From: Diphasiastrum complanatum
Taxonomy: Eukaryota > Streptophyta > Lycopodiopsida > Lycopodiales > Lycopodiaceae
Length of the DNA: 64,000 nucleotides
Reading direction: 5' to 3'
Assembly: GCA_029204225.1 (NCBI GenBank)
Contig: CM055104.1
Location: 20,925,761-20,989,760 of the forward strand
In this document: piece by piece, positions 35,964-45,876 of the stretch
Position numbering within the stretch: position 1 is the first letter of the stretch
Layout of the letters: each line of letters starts with the position of its first letter
Translations under genes and position numbers: made by a program
Notes under the pieces: model-generated
The model's input: only the letters and a program-made list of their open reading frames with translations
Told to the model about the DNA's origin: nothing
Database searches by the model: none

Positions 35964-35985
35964 AAATTGAAGTAGATATTTCACT

Positions 35986-36312
35986 TTGCACGATGCATTG
36001 CACAAATTATGTGAAACCCGATTGATGGCAGTTCATGCCTTAGCAGTAGAGAAAGCCCGTCGCAAGGCATGGCACGATCGACGATTGCACAAGAAAGATC
36101 TGAAAGTAGGAGATCTTGCATTGATGTACATAACAAAGCTGATCAAAGGTAAGTTGAAGTTTACTAGGGAAGGCCCGTATAAAGTGAAGGAAATCCTGAA
36201 CTATGGCACAATAATTCTTGAGCACTTGAATGGAAAACGATTTGATACTCCGGTAAATGACAACCGATTACGCATGTTTCGACAGCCTGCTCCTCCAGTT
36301 CAGCAAGCCTGA
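35986..36312 (+). pseudogene. Gypsy integrase C-terminal end
   Basis: The frame reads ARRKAWHDRRLHKKDLKVGD, then GKLKFTREGPYKVKEILNYG and LNGKRFDTPVNDNRLRMF, to a TGA at 36310-36312. This is the GPY/F-type C-terminal domain of Ty3/Gypsy integrase (GPYKV and VN.NRL). Catalytic parts upstream are missing: the frame is cut at about 35986. Confidence 0.85.
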
Positions 36313-37090
36313 TCTCAATATATTTTCCATTTTATTTGTTTTCAATTTTTTGTTTTCAGTATTTAATTTGCTGACTTTTTTTGAAAAAAGACAGTTAAAA
36401 AAAAATAATAATAAGGAAAGACTGATGAAAGTCATCAGCATAAGAAAAAGAAAGCACAATATTTTTATGGAAAATGACTTAGAAAATCATTGTTTTGGGT
36501 CGATTTGGCCAATACAGTGTCAGAAACCTTCGCTGAGCTCTTAGACTGTTCATCCACCCTTGACTAATCTAAATTGAGGTGGGTGAAGGTTTCTGAGAAA
36601 ATACAATTTTTGAGTCACACAAATATTTAGTGATATGCCATTTTGGGAACCTTCGTCGAGCATCATAACGTCATTATGAACCTTTGCCGACCTGCTAGAT
36701 GATCTTGAAATGTCAAAATTAGGTTGTCCATAGGTTCAGATTGTGGAAAAAAACATTTATGACAGTACTTGGGCGAAGGTTCATCCTTCGCCAGCCCTGG
36801 AAAACGTTCGCCTGATAGGTTCAGATCCCTAGAAACCTTTGTCGAGATTTTTATAGCCTATTTTTATAGTATTGTACATGCTTGGAAATTTATTGTTCAG
36901 AACTGATCAGCCCAACTACTATTCAGTGTAATGGACCCACCAATTTCACCTATAAATTGGCTGAATTCGATTCATTCCTCACTTGTGCTAGCGAAGCTCT
37001 TGCAAAATTTTCTTGCGACCAAAGCCTTCTAAATTTTCTACATTGCCTTCTGATACACTCTCACACGGTTATACTTTCTTTTTGATCATC
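36313..37090 (+). other. Spacer between Gypsy pol and downstream ORF
   Basis: AT-rich and noncoding. It holds a second cluster of CGAAGGTT-type motifs, including a perfect short hairpin GGCGAAGGTTCATCCTTCGCC-like arm pair near 36775 (8 bp stem). Confidence 0.5.
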
Positions 37091-39057
37091 ATGTCTTCTA
37101 CCAATACTTCATAGTCTCTGCGCTATACTATCCATCGTGATGTCTCATCTGCAACGGACATCATGATTCTTCCTAGCACAAGCATGGTCACTCAGTGGAT
37201 GACCCTTGCGGAGCCTCTACTTACTGCAATAGGTATTCATGAGAGAGCCTTTTCGGGATGCATCAATATGGATTTCATCACTCTTGCCTTCAGTACGTGG
37301 GAGGAAGAGAAATCCCAGTTTTACATCACCTTCTAAGGAGCCACACACAAGGTGCGCATCACTGAGGTCGCACTTGCAGCTATAGGAATCTCATCCAGTA
37401 CGCACGCCTCACCCAATCACAAGCACGCCAAATAGGCCATCAAGCCATACATTGACCTCACCAACGATCTGCATTGGACTAATGATGGCTACCTTCTGAA
37501 AGCCATCACTGAGCCTTCCATCCACGCCGCTGCCCAATTGTTGAATCATATTCTGATGGTTTGCAACCTCAGGAAAGACCGCATCACATCTCAAGTCCTT
37601 CACAGGATAGTCTAGTCCCACATAAAGTTGGCCAAAGCCCCTCTTGAACCATATAACTGGTTCAAGACTGTTTCTGGTGAGCTCAAGTGAGCTATTAAGG
37701 CCAATACAAAGCAGCAGTTCGTCGCTGGCTCTTTATTGTCCCTCTTAGCCGCTTCTCACTTAGAAAACAGAATCCATGGCTTCCACTTGGATTCTGTGCT
37801 TTCGGTTTACGAAGAAACACCGGCCGAGTCATCTCACCAGGCCTCAAGTTCTCATAGTCGTCGTCGTCCACGCAGCGAGATCGTAATTCCTGACTCGCCT
37901 TCCGCGTCACGACGACGTACTAGGCATACCTCGTCAGCTGCGCTTCCACCCCCTGCTGCTGTTCACATTGAACTTTCCATTCCCCTCGTCTTTGATGCTT
38001 CCCTCGCCTCTGCTCCCATACAAGGACAGTCTGTGACCATTGGGCCTACCATTCCCATCACAACTGTCCAGGCCACCTCAACCCCGCACACCGAAGCAAC
38101 CTCACCCAACACATAGTTCTTCATGGATATGTTCGATGATTCCGACCCCCTTGGGACCACCGAAATCTTTGAAATGCCCTAGAGCCCAGCACCCTTTGAA
38201 CCCCAATCCCCTGGAAGAGGATTCGGGCATATCCATGAAGCTACTATTGGTGTCGAAGATGCCAGTCAGCAACCAACCACACAGGGTAGAAGAAGAAGAG
38301 ACTTTGGTACCTATTCCATGCCTACCACGGAGAGTACCATCAAGGTCTCTTGCTGCTGCCACCTCGACGACTGTCGATTTTGGTGATGCTCTCGGGTTAG
38401 TTTCAAGCCTTGGGCAAGTGATCCAGTATATGCTGGATAAGAAGAAGGAAATGGAACAGAGGATCTCTGATTTAGGATCTGAAAACACACTGATCAGCCA
38501 AAAAATTGTCTAGCTGGATCGATAAGTGAAGATAGCCAAGCAACATGAAGAAAAGGCCGAAAGCGAAAAGACAAAGGCCCAGCAACAAGCTGATCGCTTG
38601 AAAACCTACATCAGTGCCCTGCAAAATGCCTTGACAACCGCACAGGATCAGGTAGATAAGGCAGTGCAAGATGCCAAGCAACAGGTGCAGCTGCTGAAGG
38701 GGTCAATAACAAATGGCCGAACAAGATCGCACACGGCTTCAAGGTGAATTGGATGCGACCACCCTTGAGCGTGATGCATATCTGCAAACACAAATACCCG
38801 ATCATCCGGTCACACCGACGGAGATTGCATATTTGTTTAAGAAAGTGGAAACATACAAAGTGGCCCTTCAGGGATTCCAAGGCCGCTTTGATAGGTTCAA
38901 AGGAGCAGCTTCAACTGAGTTGGAAAAGACAAAAGAGACCATAAACGCCTATGAAAAAACCGTCGCTCAAGTGTTGGAAGCCGGACCACAAATCTCCGTC
39001 CCGGTCATGCCGCAATTCTCCCCTTCGCGCCAAGAAGCTATACAGATGGATACATAA
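37091..39057 (+). pseudogene. Degenerate additional ORF downstream of Gypsy pol, N-terminal and coiled-coil part
   Basis: From the ATG at 37091 a protein-like frame can be followed through several stops (TAG early, TAA near 37335, TAG near 37434 and 37612, TGA near 37688). Segments include VTQWMTLAEPLLTAIGI, KVRITEVALAAIGISSS and YNWFKTVSGEL, resembling in arrangement the 'putative plant transposon protein' region of plant Gypsy extra ORFs. Next is a Ser/Arg/Pro-rich linker with an RRRPRSE basic patch (37736-38112), then a shift to other frames and a long coiled coil (38526-38747: KIAKQHEEKAESEKTKAQQQ onward; 38713-39057). It is not translatable now. Function in the element is unknown. Confidence 0.6.
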
Positions 39058-39059
39058 GT

Positions 39060-39931
39060 TGATTCGAGCATGGACCAGGGGGAGCTCCAGATGTAGCAGA
39101 TCAACCGCCAACTATACCGGCAGTACAAGTGGGTCCATCCTCATCAAGGACAAGCCATTTATTCAGAAGGCCCATCAGTGTCGAGGACCAGATCCAGACC
39201 TTCTTAAAGCAGCATCCACATGAGTCCTCGCGTGGTGGATGGGTTCTCAAATTTAAAACCTCCAAGATCGAGGCCGGCAAAGAATTGGACAAAATACCTG
39301 CATTGGGAGAGCAGTCGGCATGGAGAATCACAGTTTTTGAGAAAACTCCGAAATCAATTAGGAGTTACGTCGCCAACCCTCTCTAGTTGCGGGTAGATCC
39401 TTATTACGTGCCCATGCCGCGAAGACAAAAATGAAAAGATTTGGGATTGGCTATGGATAAAATCACCATCCATATGCCCAATTGGCCAATCATCCACCAA
39501 CCTTACAGCTAGAATATTTCAATAAATTTCCACCGGGCCTTACAAACATATCAGAGAGAGTATGTCCACTCTCCGGATCCAACGATGCAACAATCGACAA
39601 TGTTTGCAAAAGATCTAACTCTGTTGGCGTTAGTGGCAACCAAATGGGACGATTGCCTTCCTACACTGGCATTTGATCCAAATAAGCCGATGGCCTCAGA
39701 GCAAATCAAAGATCAGCTATCGATTGCTCGACTGTATTTCTGTGCGGCTATGATGGGAGGCTCTTGGGAATCCCGCTTCACCTCATGGACAACTTCCAAG
39801 TGGATTGCCGGAGCCCATCGTTGTTTCCTGTCGCATAATTTGGATTTCAATACTGCATGCCTTGACTTTATGGAGAAGGTGCAGTATCATTTAATTAAGA
39901 TTCGACGCGAAGCCAATAAAAGTCCCCAATA
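39060..39931 (+). pseudogene. Degenerate additional ORF, C-terminal part
   Basis: Frames at 39129-39386 (WVLKFKTSKIEAGKELDKIP) and 39585-39932 (VATKWDDCLPTLAFDPNKPM, then DQLSIARLYFCAAMMGGSWE) look like pieces of one protein separated by frameshifts. The TKWDD...FDPNK...ARLY segment is repeated in the second Gypsy copy at 44740-44937, which supports it as a real conserved domain of this element. No known family was recognised. Confidence 0.6.
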
Positions 39932-39982
39932 ACTGCATATTGCAGGTGTCGTGGGACCGCCACCAATTTTGGTGGGGGATAC

Positions 39983-40924
39983 TGTTGGAGGGTTTGCGGA
40001 TTCCAAGGCAACCCTAACCCTAGTTAATAAGTGAGAGGGATTTGGCACCCTGCGTGTGTAAGTCCAACCCAATGATCACATAGTTATTTGATTGATTAGT
40101 TAAATGTTAATAAAAGGACTTTAGGACTTTTTGTGGGACTTTTAATGTCGCAGGGCCTAAATGTCAAGTTAGTGAACAAAGTTGGATTTCCCTCCAATTT
40201 TGATGGTTCCCACACTTTTTTAAATTTGAATAAAAAGAGAGGCAAGACTAGACCAATAGGATTCAGAGGCCAAGGTCCTCCTCTCTACTATAAAAAGGGA
40301 CCAACTCGAGTTGTTCCTCATGTTCATTTCCTCATTTCAATAAAGCAGATTGGTTCTCTTTAGAAATGGATTGATGAATGTCCTTGCTCTTCCTTTCTTC
40401 TCCTACATTTCTCATGCTTTCTTTGGATTTTGCTAATTGTTGGATTTGATCATTATTGGGATTGCTATTTCTTATGCTTTTTGTGAGAGAGAAAAGGAGA
40501 GAGAGAAGAGTAAGTTTCTATCATTGTTGTGGATTTAGGGTTAATGGAAGTAGGGTTAATGGATGTAGTGTTAATGCTTAGTGTTAATGGATGTTAGTGT
40601 TAGATCCTCCATTCATGTTGAAATCTGAACTATACTATCACTCTCATGCGAACGAACCTACGCATGACAACTAACTCCATCTCTTTGATGCTAGATTGAC
40701 TAGATCTTGGATTCAGGTTAGGCAAGGAAAGAAACCCACTACAATTAGGTAGGTAGCTTAAGTTAGAAATCTTAGATAAATTAGACTTAATGTACGGTTA
40801 GATCGATCCAATTAAATTAGATTAATGCCCCATAGAATAGTCTGGCCATAACTTTAGACTAGATCAATCAGACATTAGGATAGATAGAAATTAGGTTAGA
40901 TCTAGTTTAGGCACGGTGCCGACA
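39983..40924 (+). repeat. 3' LTR of the Gypsy element
   Basis: It begins TGTTGGAGGGTTTG after a G-rich stretch (GGTGGGGGATAC) that can serve as polypurine tract, and probably ends GCCGACA. A TATA box (ACTATAAAAAGGG, 40287-40299) lies inside. The start has a relative at 45061. The right end is inferred from the TG...CA rule only, and the 5' LTR was not found. Confidence 0.6.
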
Positions 40925-41825
40925 GACCCCTGTATATGAAGATCCCATCTAGTACAAACTACCCTCACCCATGTATAAATCTCCGGCTACAAGTCAAGTT
41001 CAATTTTTGAAAAAACTACCATTTCTTGTAAACAACGGGAGCTTATGATTAGAAAATCTCTCAAATCTAGCAGCCAATCGGAAAACAGACTATGCACAAT
41101 GCAAACACGGATGATTTGACATTGATATGACCAAACTTTAAAAATAACAGTAGGTGAATAATGTGGCCTCTTATATAAATATGAGAATAATCAGAATCTT
41201 TACTTTCTGTTTACTCGCCATTACTCCTATTACTCATCATTTACTGTCTGACCTCACTTTCTCGCCATTTGCCATCGTCCAAGATTCATCCATCTACCAT
41301 CATTGCTCCATTTCTGACTTTTCGTTCATCGAATTAACCTCTACCATCAACTACCAACAACTCCAACTCACATTCTTTCATTTTGACCTCCAAACTAGTG
41401 GAGAGGACCACACCTTTGACCATGATCTTGAGTACGCCGCATAGGTTGACACCACCACCTCCACCCTCCAAATCGATCCGAAAATGTCCAATCTTGAGCT
41501 CACCCCTCTTTCTCACGTCAGCTCACCACATCGCCTCATGCCACCTCGTCACCATCTATCATTTCATCGTCCCCCAAAACCAATGTTCCACCTACCTCCA
41601 TGGTTTCTCCTCGAACTGACAACACTTTAACTGACCCTACGGCCGTACGTCAGCCTTGGTGCCAAAAGATTTTTCTGATACTTGATTCAGAATAGTTGGT
41701 CCTCTTCATCAAAGAATATCCAAATGTCATGACAAGAGGTGGCTACAAATTGCCAAGCAAGCTAGAAGCACTCTTGAAGATGACACCGGCCAACGTCATA
41801 TCCCTTCAGCATGCTCAACTAGAAT
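40925..41825. other. No gene recognised
   Basis: It includes a pyrimidine-rich stretch (41200-41600) whose frames on both strands look low complexity. No element signature was seen. Confidence 0.35.
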
Positions 41826-42251
41826 CCAATCTTGGCTATTTTTGGACAAAATAAATGCTTTAATCTCCCTCACTCTTTTTTATGTACTTTCGAGACCTGT
41901 ATATCACTTTAAAAGGACTTGATTTCAGCCTAGAATAATTATATCTCATGAATCAAATTCAAATCTAGCTAATGCCACTCAATCTTGGTAGCTTATCCGA
42001 GGATTTCCACCAAAAATTATACCAAGAGCTCACAATTTGTATTTTTTTACTTGAAATGTATATGAAGCATTAAATGAAGGTTCAGAGGTGCCCACACGTG
42101 TGAACAATATGGATTTTGATCCCTACCAAGTATGGAATCAAATCCCCTCACCAAAAGCATAGCTTCTAGCTTGCCCTCACAAAACTAGTTTTGGCACCAA
42201 TACTTGTTTAAAATGGTTTAGATTTGATCAATTATTAAAGCCCTTGTACTT

Positions 42252-42264
42252 GGATCTGATACCA
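42252..42264 (-). other. Primer-binding site (reverse), one mismatch
   Basis: The plus strand GGATCTGATACCA gives TGGTATCAGATCC on the element strand, with one change from TGGTATCAGAGCC. Confidence 0.85.
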
Positions 42265-42937
42265 TGTAAAGGTATAATACTTGAAGACCATAAATGGATA
42301 TTTCAACACAAGAGTGATTATGTACTTGCTTAACAATCTATCAAAAAACTAGTCATCAAAAAGTTGATTTAGATTAGCAATTTGACAAACAACAAGCATT
42401 GATAATCAAATCATTGAACAAAAACATAGATCCGAGTTGGCACGTGTGAAGAGCAGCCTGATGTACGGCCTGTGAATAGTTTTTGAAGTACACAAAGTCT
42501 TGGTTTCATTTGGATCAATAGAAATCAATGTCCATGGAGAGCAAACTTGAGATTGCCAATGAGCTCCAAAAAATAATCTATCTTCTCACTATGGGAGCTT
42601 GGAATACATAGCAAAAGTGACTTGCTTTGTAGATTTAGGTGAATTTATAGCATTTAATAAGGAAGTTAACTCAGTCCTTTTGCCCTTAAAAGAAACCCTA
42701 ACCTATTTCTTAGAGTCATGCTTGGTAGATAGCTAGTTGGTCAAAATCTCATCATAAATCAAGGTCTAGATCCTATAAAGTAGGGTCTCTGCCAAATAGA
42801 CACAACCACTTCTTTTGACTCGACCTAATCTACATTAGGAGTGGATTGCCACGTGGCATTTTGGCTATATACAAAAATACACAAAAATACATAAAATGCT
42901 ACATGGCTAGATTTGACAATGTTGGCAATTTTTCACA
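42265..42937 (-). repeat. LTR of family A, reverse
   Basis: 673 bp, TGTGAAAAATTGCC to TTTACA on its sense strand. It is similar throughout to the solo LTR at 13563-14253 and to the pair at 49185 and 58621. Confidence 0.85.
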
Positions 42938-43048
42938 CTATAATCCTCTATGACTCTCTTCCAACTGTAACTCCCATTAATACATTAACTCTATTTAATG
43001 TTCCCCTATACTTTATAAATAATGACTATTATATTTCTTTCAATAGAT

Positions 43049-43144
43049 ATGAGCGAAAGGAAAAATTTAGAAATTTTGGATCCATATGAAAGGAGATTAT
43101 TCCTTCATGACAATACTATCTGTGAGGATGATGATGAAAATTAA
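43049..43144 (+). CDS. Short acidic ORF tail, unrecognised
   Basis: A 31-residue frame, MSERKNLEILDPYERRLFLH then an acidic end (CEDDDEN). It converges with the minus-strand gene ending 30 bp away. It could be a last exon. No family was recognised. Confidence 0.25.
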   Translation: MSERKNLEILDPYERRLFLHDNTICEDDDEN

Positions 43145-43173
43145 ACAACGTTCTGTAATAGATTATTGTTATA

Positions 43174-43745
43174 TTACAAGGACCTCTCTTTTGTTATGAA
43201 TTTGAATGCCTTACGAAAGGTCATAACATTTGGCGAGTTTTTAACTTGATATCTAAATTGTGCTCTTCTATAAAGCCACTGAAAAAGTTGAACTAAATAT
43301 TTATTTTTTGAATTGTGTCCACCATGATTTGTAGTTCTATGAAATGTTCCTTTTGCTTGCCAATGTGATTTTTCCATGCCTTGTGATGACCATATACTTA
43401 TGCTCCCATATTCCTTTGCAGAATAAGTTGCATGATGAAGAAAGATGTGTTGTAAACAAGAATTGAAATAAGTAACGTTAGTAGAAATAAATATACTCAT
43501 GAATGAGATAAGTACCATATAATGAAATAGATTAGTACCATGTAATGTGTAACATGATCTTTTCTCCAACAATCTCGTACAGATTTTACAAATGTGGAGC
43601 AATGATTTTGCAAAGTACTCATATCTTCTGATGATAGGTTTTCCTTCCTGATAACACCTATGAGTGTATCGAAGTTTTTCCACATAGGCTTTCCAAAAGC
43701 TTAAAGATGCATTGGTCTTAGTGCCAATCTTACGACGGTCCAATT
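43174..43745 (-). pseudogene. C-terminal fragment of an unrecognised transposon-associated protein
   Basis: The minus strand reads SFWKAYVEKLRYTHRCYQEG, then a stretch that may be a retained intron (about 43420-43560), then GSISIWSSQGMEKSHWQAKG, TFHRTTNHGGHNSKNK and LVQLFQWLYRRAQFRYQ, to a TAG at 43174. The GMEKSHWQAKG...NHGGH block looks like a conserved core, and I have the impression of similar blocks in mobile-gene proteins of plants and animals, but I cannot name the family. The start is cut off at about 43745, where Gypsy RNase H sequence begins on the other strand. Confidence 0.5.
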
Positions 43746-44937
43746 GGACTATCGAGTTTCGTGTGCATATGGATTCATCAAAGTATGCGGTTGGAGCCAT
43801 CTTGACCCACAGCCTAGAGAGTGCAAAAAGTATTTTCCAATCTGTTTTGTTAGCCGACAGTTCAGTGAATTGGAAATGAACTATTCAACCACAAAGCGAG
43901 AAGCACTGGTAATGATTTTTGTGGTCAAAAAAATTGACATTATTTGATGGCCCCTCACTTTTCATTTTTATACGGACCATCAACCCTTGCTATACCTAGT
44001 AAATAAAATTTTCAACGCTAGAGAACTAGTTGATGGTTACTTTTGTTGATTTTAGGATAGTAAAATCAAATTCAGACAACACTACATGGCAGATCATGTC
44101 TCGTGGATTAAAGGAAAGAGAACTACACGCCAACTTGATGATGAGCTACTAGATGTTGTCTTATTTTACATTGATTCAGGACCAGAATGGGTCGCATATA
44201 TAGTTGAATATTTAATGTGGGGCCAACCATATAAGACATTACCCAAGGACGAACAACGGAAGTTGATACTCAAAGCACGACCTTACCAGTTGATTGTCGA
44301 CCAATTATATCAACGAGGATCAAACAACATCCTCAAAATGTGTGTTCCTTCACATGAAACTACCCAGATTATATCATTATGACATGAAGGCATGGGTGCT
44401 GGTCATTTTGCATCTGATATTACAGTTCACAAGATTCTACACATATTCTATACCGTCGTCCATCAAGGCATACGTGTCTAGTCCGAGGACATTGAGGATG
44501 AAACTCCACTATGTCCCCATTCCATGCAGACAAAAATGGGCGTAGTGCGGAACAGCTTTGGACCAAATTACCATCAAAACCATGAACTGGCCAAAGATCC
44601 ACTCAGAGCATGGTTGGGACACGAACATAGATGCCAAAAGGGTACTTGTCCAATTTTCCAAACAATATATCAAGTGCCTAGATCCCACAGTTCGCGTGGC
44701 TGTCCAATTTGCCCATGTTTGGAGTTTTTGACGCAGGTTCCCACAAAATGGGACGATTTTTTGCCTCCCTTATTCTTTGATCCCAATAAAGCCCTGGCAT
44801 CTAACAAACTTGAAGGTCAGTTACCAGTGGCACGACTTTATTATCGGGCAGCAATGCTAGGCCCTCCCTGGCCCAATAAGTTCCAAACCTGGATTGCCCA
44901 ATTCCCAAAGTTTTTTTCCAACAACCGACAAACATAG
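43746..44937 (+). pseudogene. Second Gypsy copy, internally deleted (RNase H, integrase zinc finger, downstream ORF end)
   Basis: The sequence starts in RNase H (MDSSKYAVGAIL, then in a shifted frame YFPICFVSRQFSELEMNYST and FHFYTDHQPLLYLVNK). It passes to an integrase N-terminal region (44086-44382: ADHVSWIKGKRTTRQLDDEL, YIVEYLMWGQPYKTL and a HEGMGAGHF-like finger piece near 44390). It then jumps at about 44540-44730 to the C-terminal part of the additional ORF (TKWDDFLPPLFFDPNKALAS, then VARLYYRAAMLG). The integrase core and most of the extra ORF are deleted. Confidence 0.75.
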
Positions 44938-45060
44938 CTTTGCTCGAGTCTAATATATGGAGCAAGTCACGTGATATCTAATAAAGCACTGTCGCAAAAC
45001 CCAAGGGCCATACTAGTTCCATAGTGTTGAGGGACCGATGCTATTTCAAGTTGTGGGCCT

Positions 45061-45345
45061 TGTTGAGGATGTTTTCTGTAAATAAATAAATAAGGTCAAA
45101 ATTAGAAAATTAGGTGCGAGCATCTTGTGTGCGTAAGTCTATAGCCCAATGAGTACATGTAAACTATTATATCATCATGGAATAAAATAGAGTTGGGCCA
45201 TGTAAATAAAATAATGTAAAAAGGCTCAAAGTCTAAGTTGATTTCTAATTGAATGGATACATATGAATAAGATCATACATTTTGCTAACTTGGAAGACCT
45301 TTAATCCTAATCCCAAAATCTCTTTTTAAGTACCCTCTGTATTCT
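45061..45345 (+). repeat. Truncated LTR of the second Gypsy copy
   Basis: It starts TGTTGAGGATG and shares patches with the LTR at 39983, such as TGTG(C/T)GTAAGTC...AACCCAATGA-like text and the CTTTTTAAG...TATT region. Similarity ends where the telomere-like array begins. Confidence 0.55.
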
Positions 45346-45350
45346 TTATA

Positions 45351-45876
45351 CCCAAACCCTAAACCCTAAACCCTAAACTCTAAACCCTAAAACCTAAATC
45401 CCAAACTCTTAACCCCAAACCCTAAACTCTAAACACAAACTCTAAACCCCAAACTACAATCCCAAACCTAAATGCTAAACCCCAAACCCTATACTTTAAA
45501 TCTCAAATCCTAAATTCTAAACTCTAAACCCCAAACCCTATACTATAAATCTCAAACATGAAATCCTAAACCCTACACCATAAAACCTAAATCCCAAATC
45601 CCAAATCCTATAATCCAAACTCTAAATGCTAAACCCCAAACCCGATACAGTAGATCTCAAATCCAAAATCGAAACCCTAAATTCTAAACTCTAAATTTCA
45701 AACCCCAATTTCCAAACCCTAAATCCTAAACCCTATCTTCTAGATCCTAGACCCTAAACCCTACACTATCAACTCTAAACCCCAAACTCTATATCGTAAA
45801 CCTCAAATCCAAAACTCTAAATACTAAACTCTAAACCCTAAACCCTATTCCCTAAAATCTAAATCCTAAACCCAAT
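45351..45876. repeat. Interstitial telomere-like array, degenerate (CCCTAAA)n
   Basis: About 525 bp of imperfect CCCTAAA heptamers, best preserved at the left edge (45356-45400), then decaying into variants such as CTCTAAA, CCCCAAA and TCCTAAA. The unit is that of Arabidopsis-type plant telomeres. Confidence 0.9.

Larger units (their letters stand above)
41826..42937 (-). mobile_element. Truncated family A element in reverse orientation (leader and 5' LTR)
   Basis: Read leftward: LTR 42937-42265, primer-binding site 42264-42252, then about 430 bp of leader similar to 49931-50400 of the element at 49185. It is truncated near 41826 and has no coding part. Confidence 0.8.

Noticed and set aside
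41154-41619. Plus-strand frames rich in Ser/Thr/Pro/His
   Set aside because: Pyrimidine-rich low-complexity sequence with open frames on both strands; no domain recognised.
45351-45876. True chromosome end
   Set aside because: The heptamers are heavily diverged and are followed by ordinary DNA and genes on both sides, so this is interstitial.
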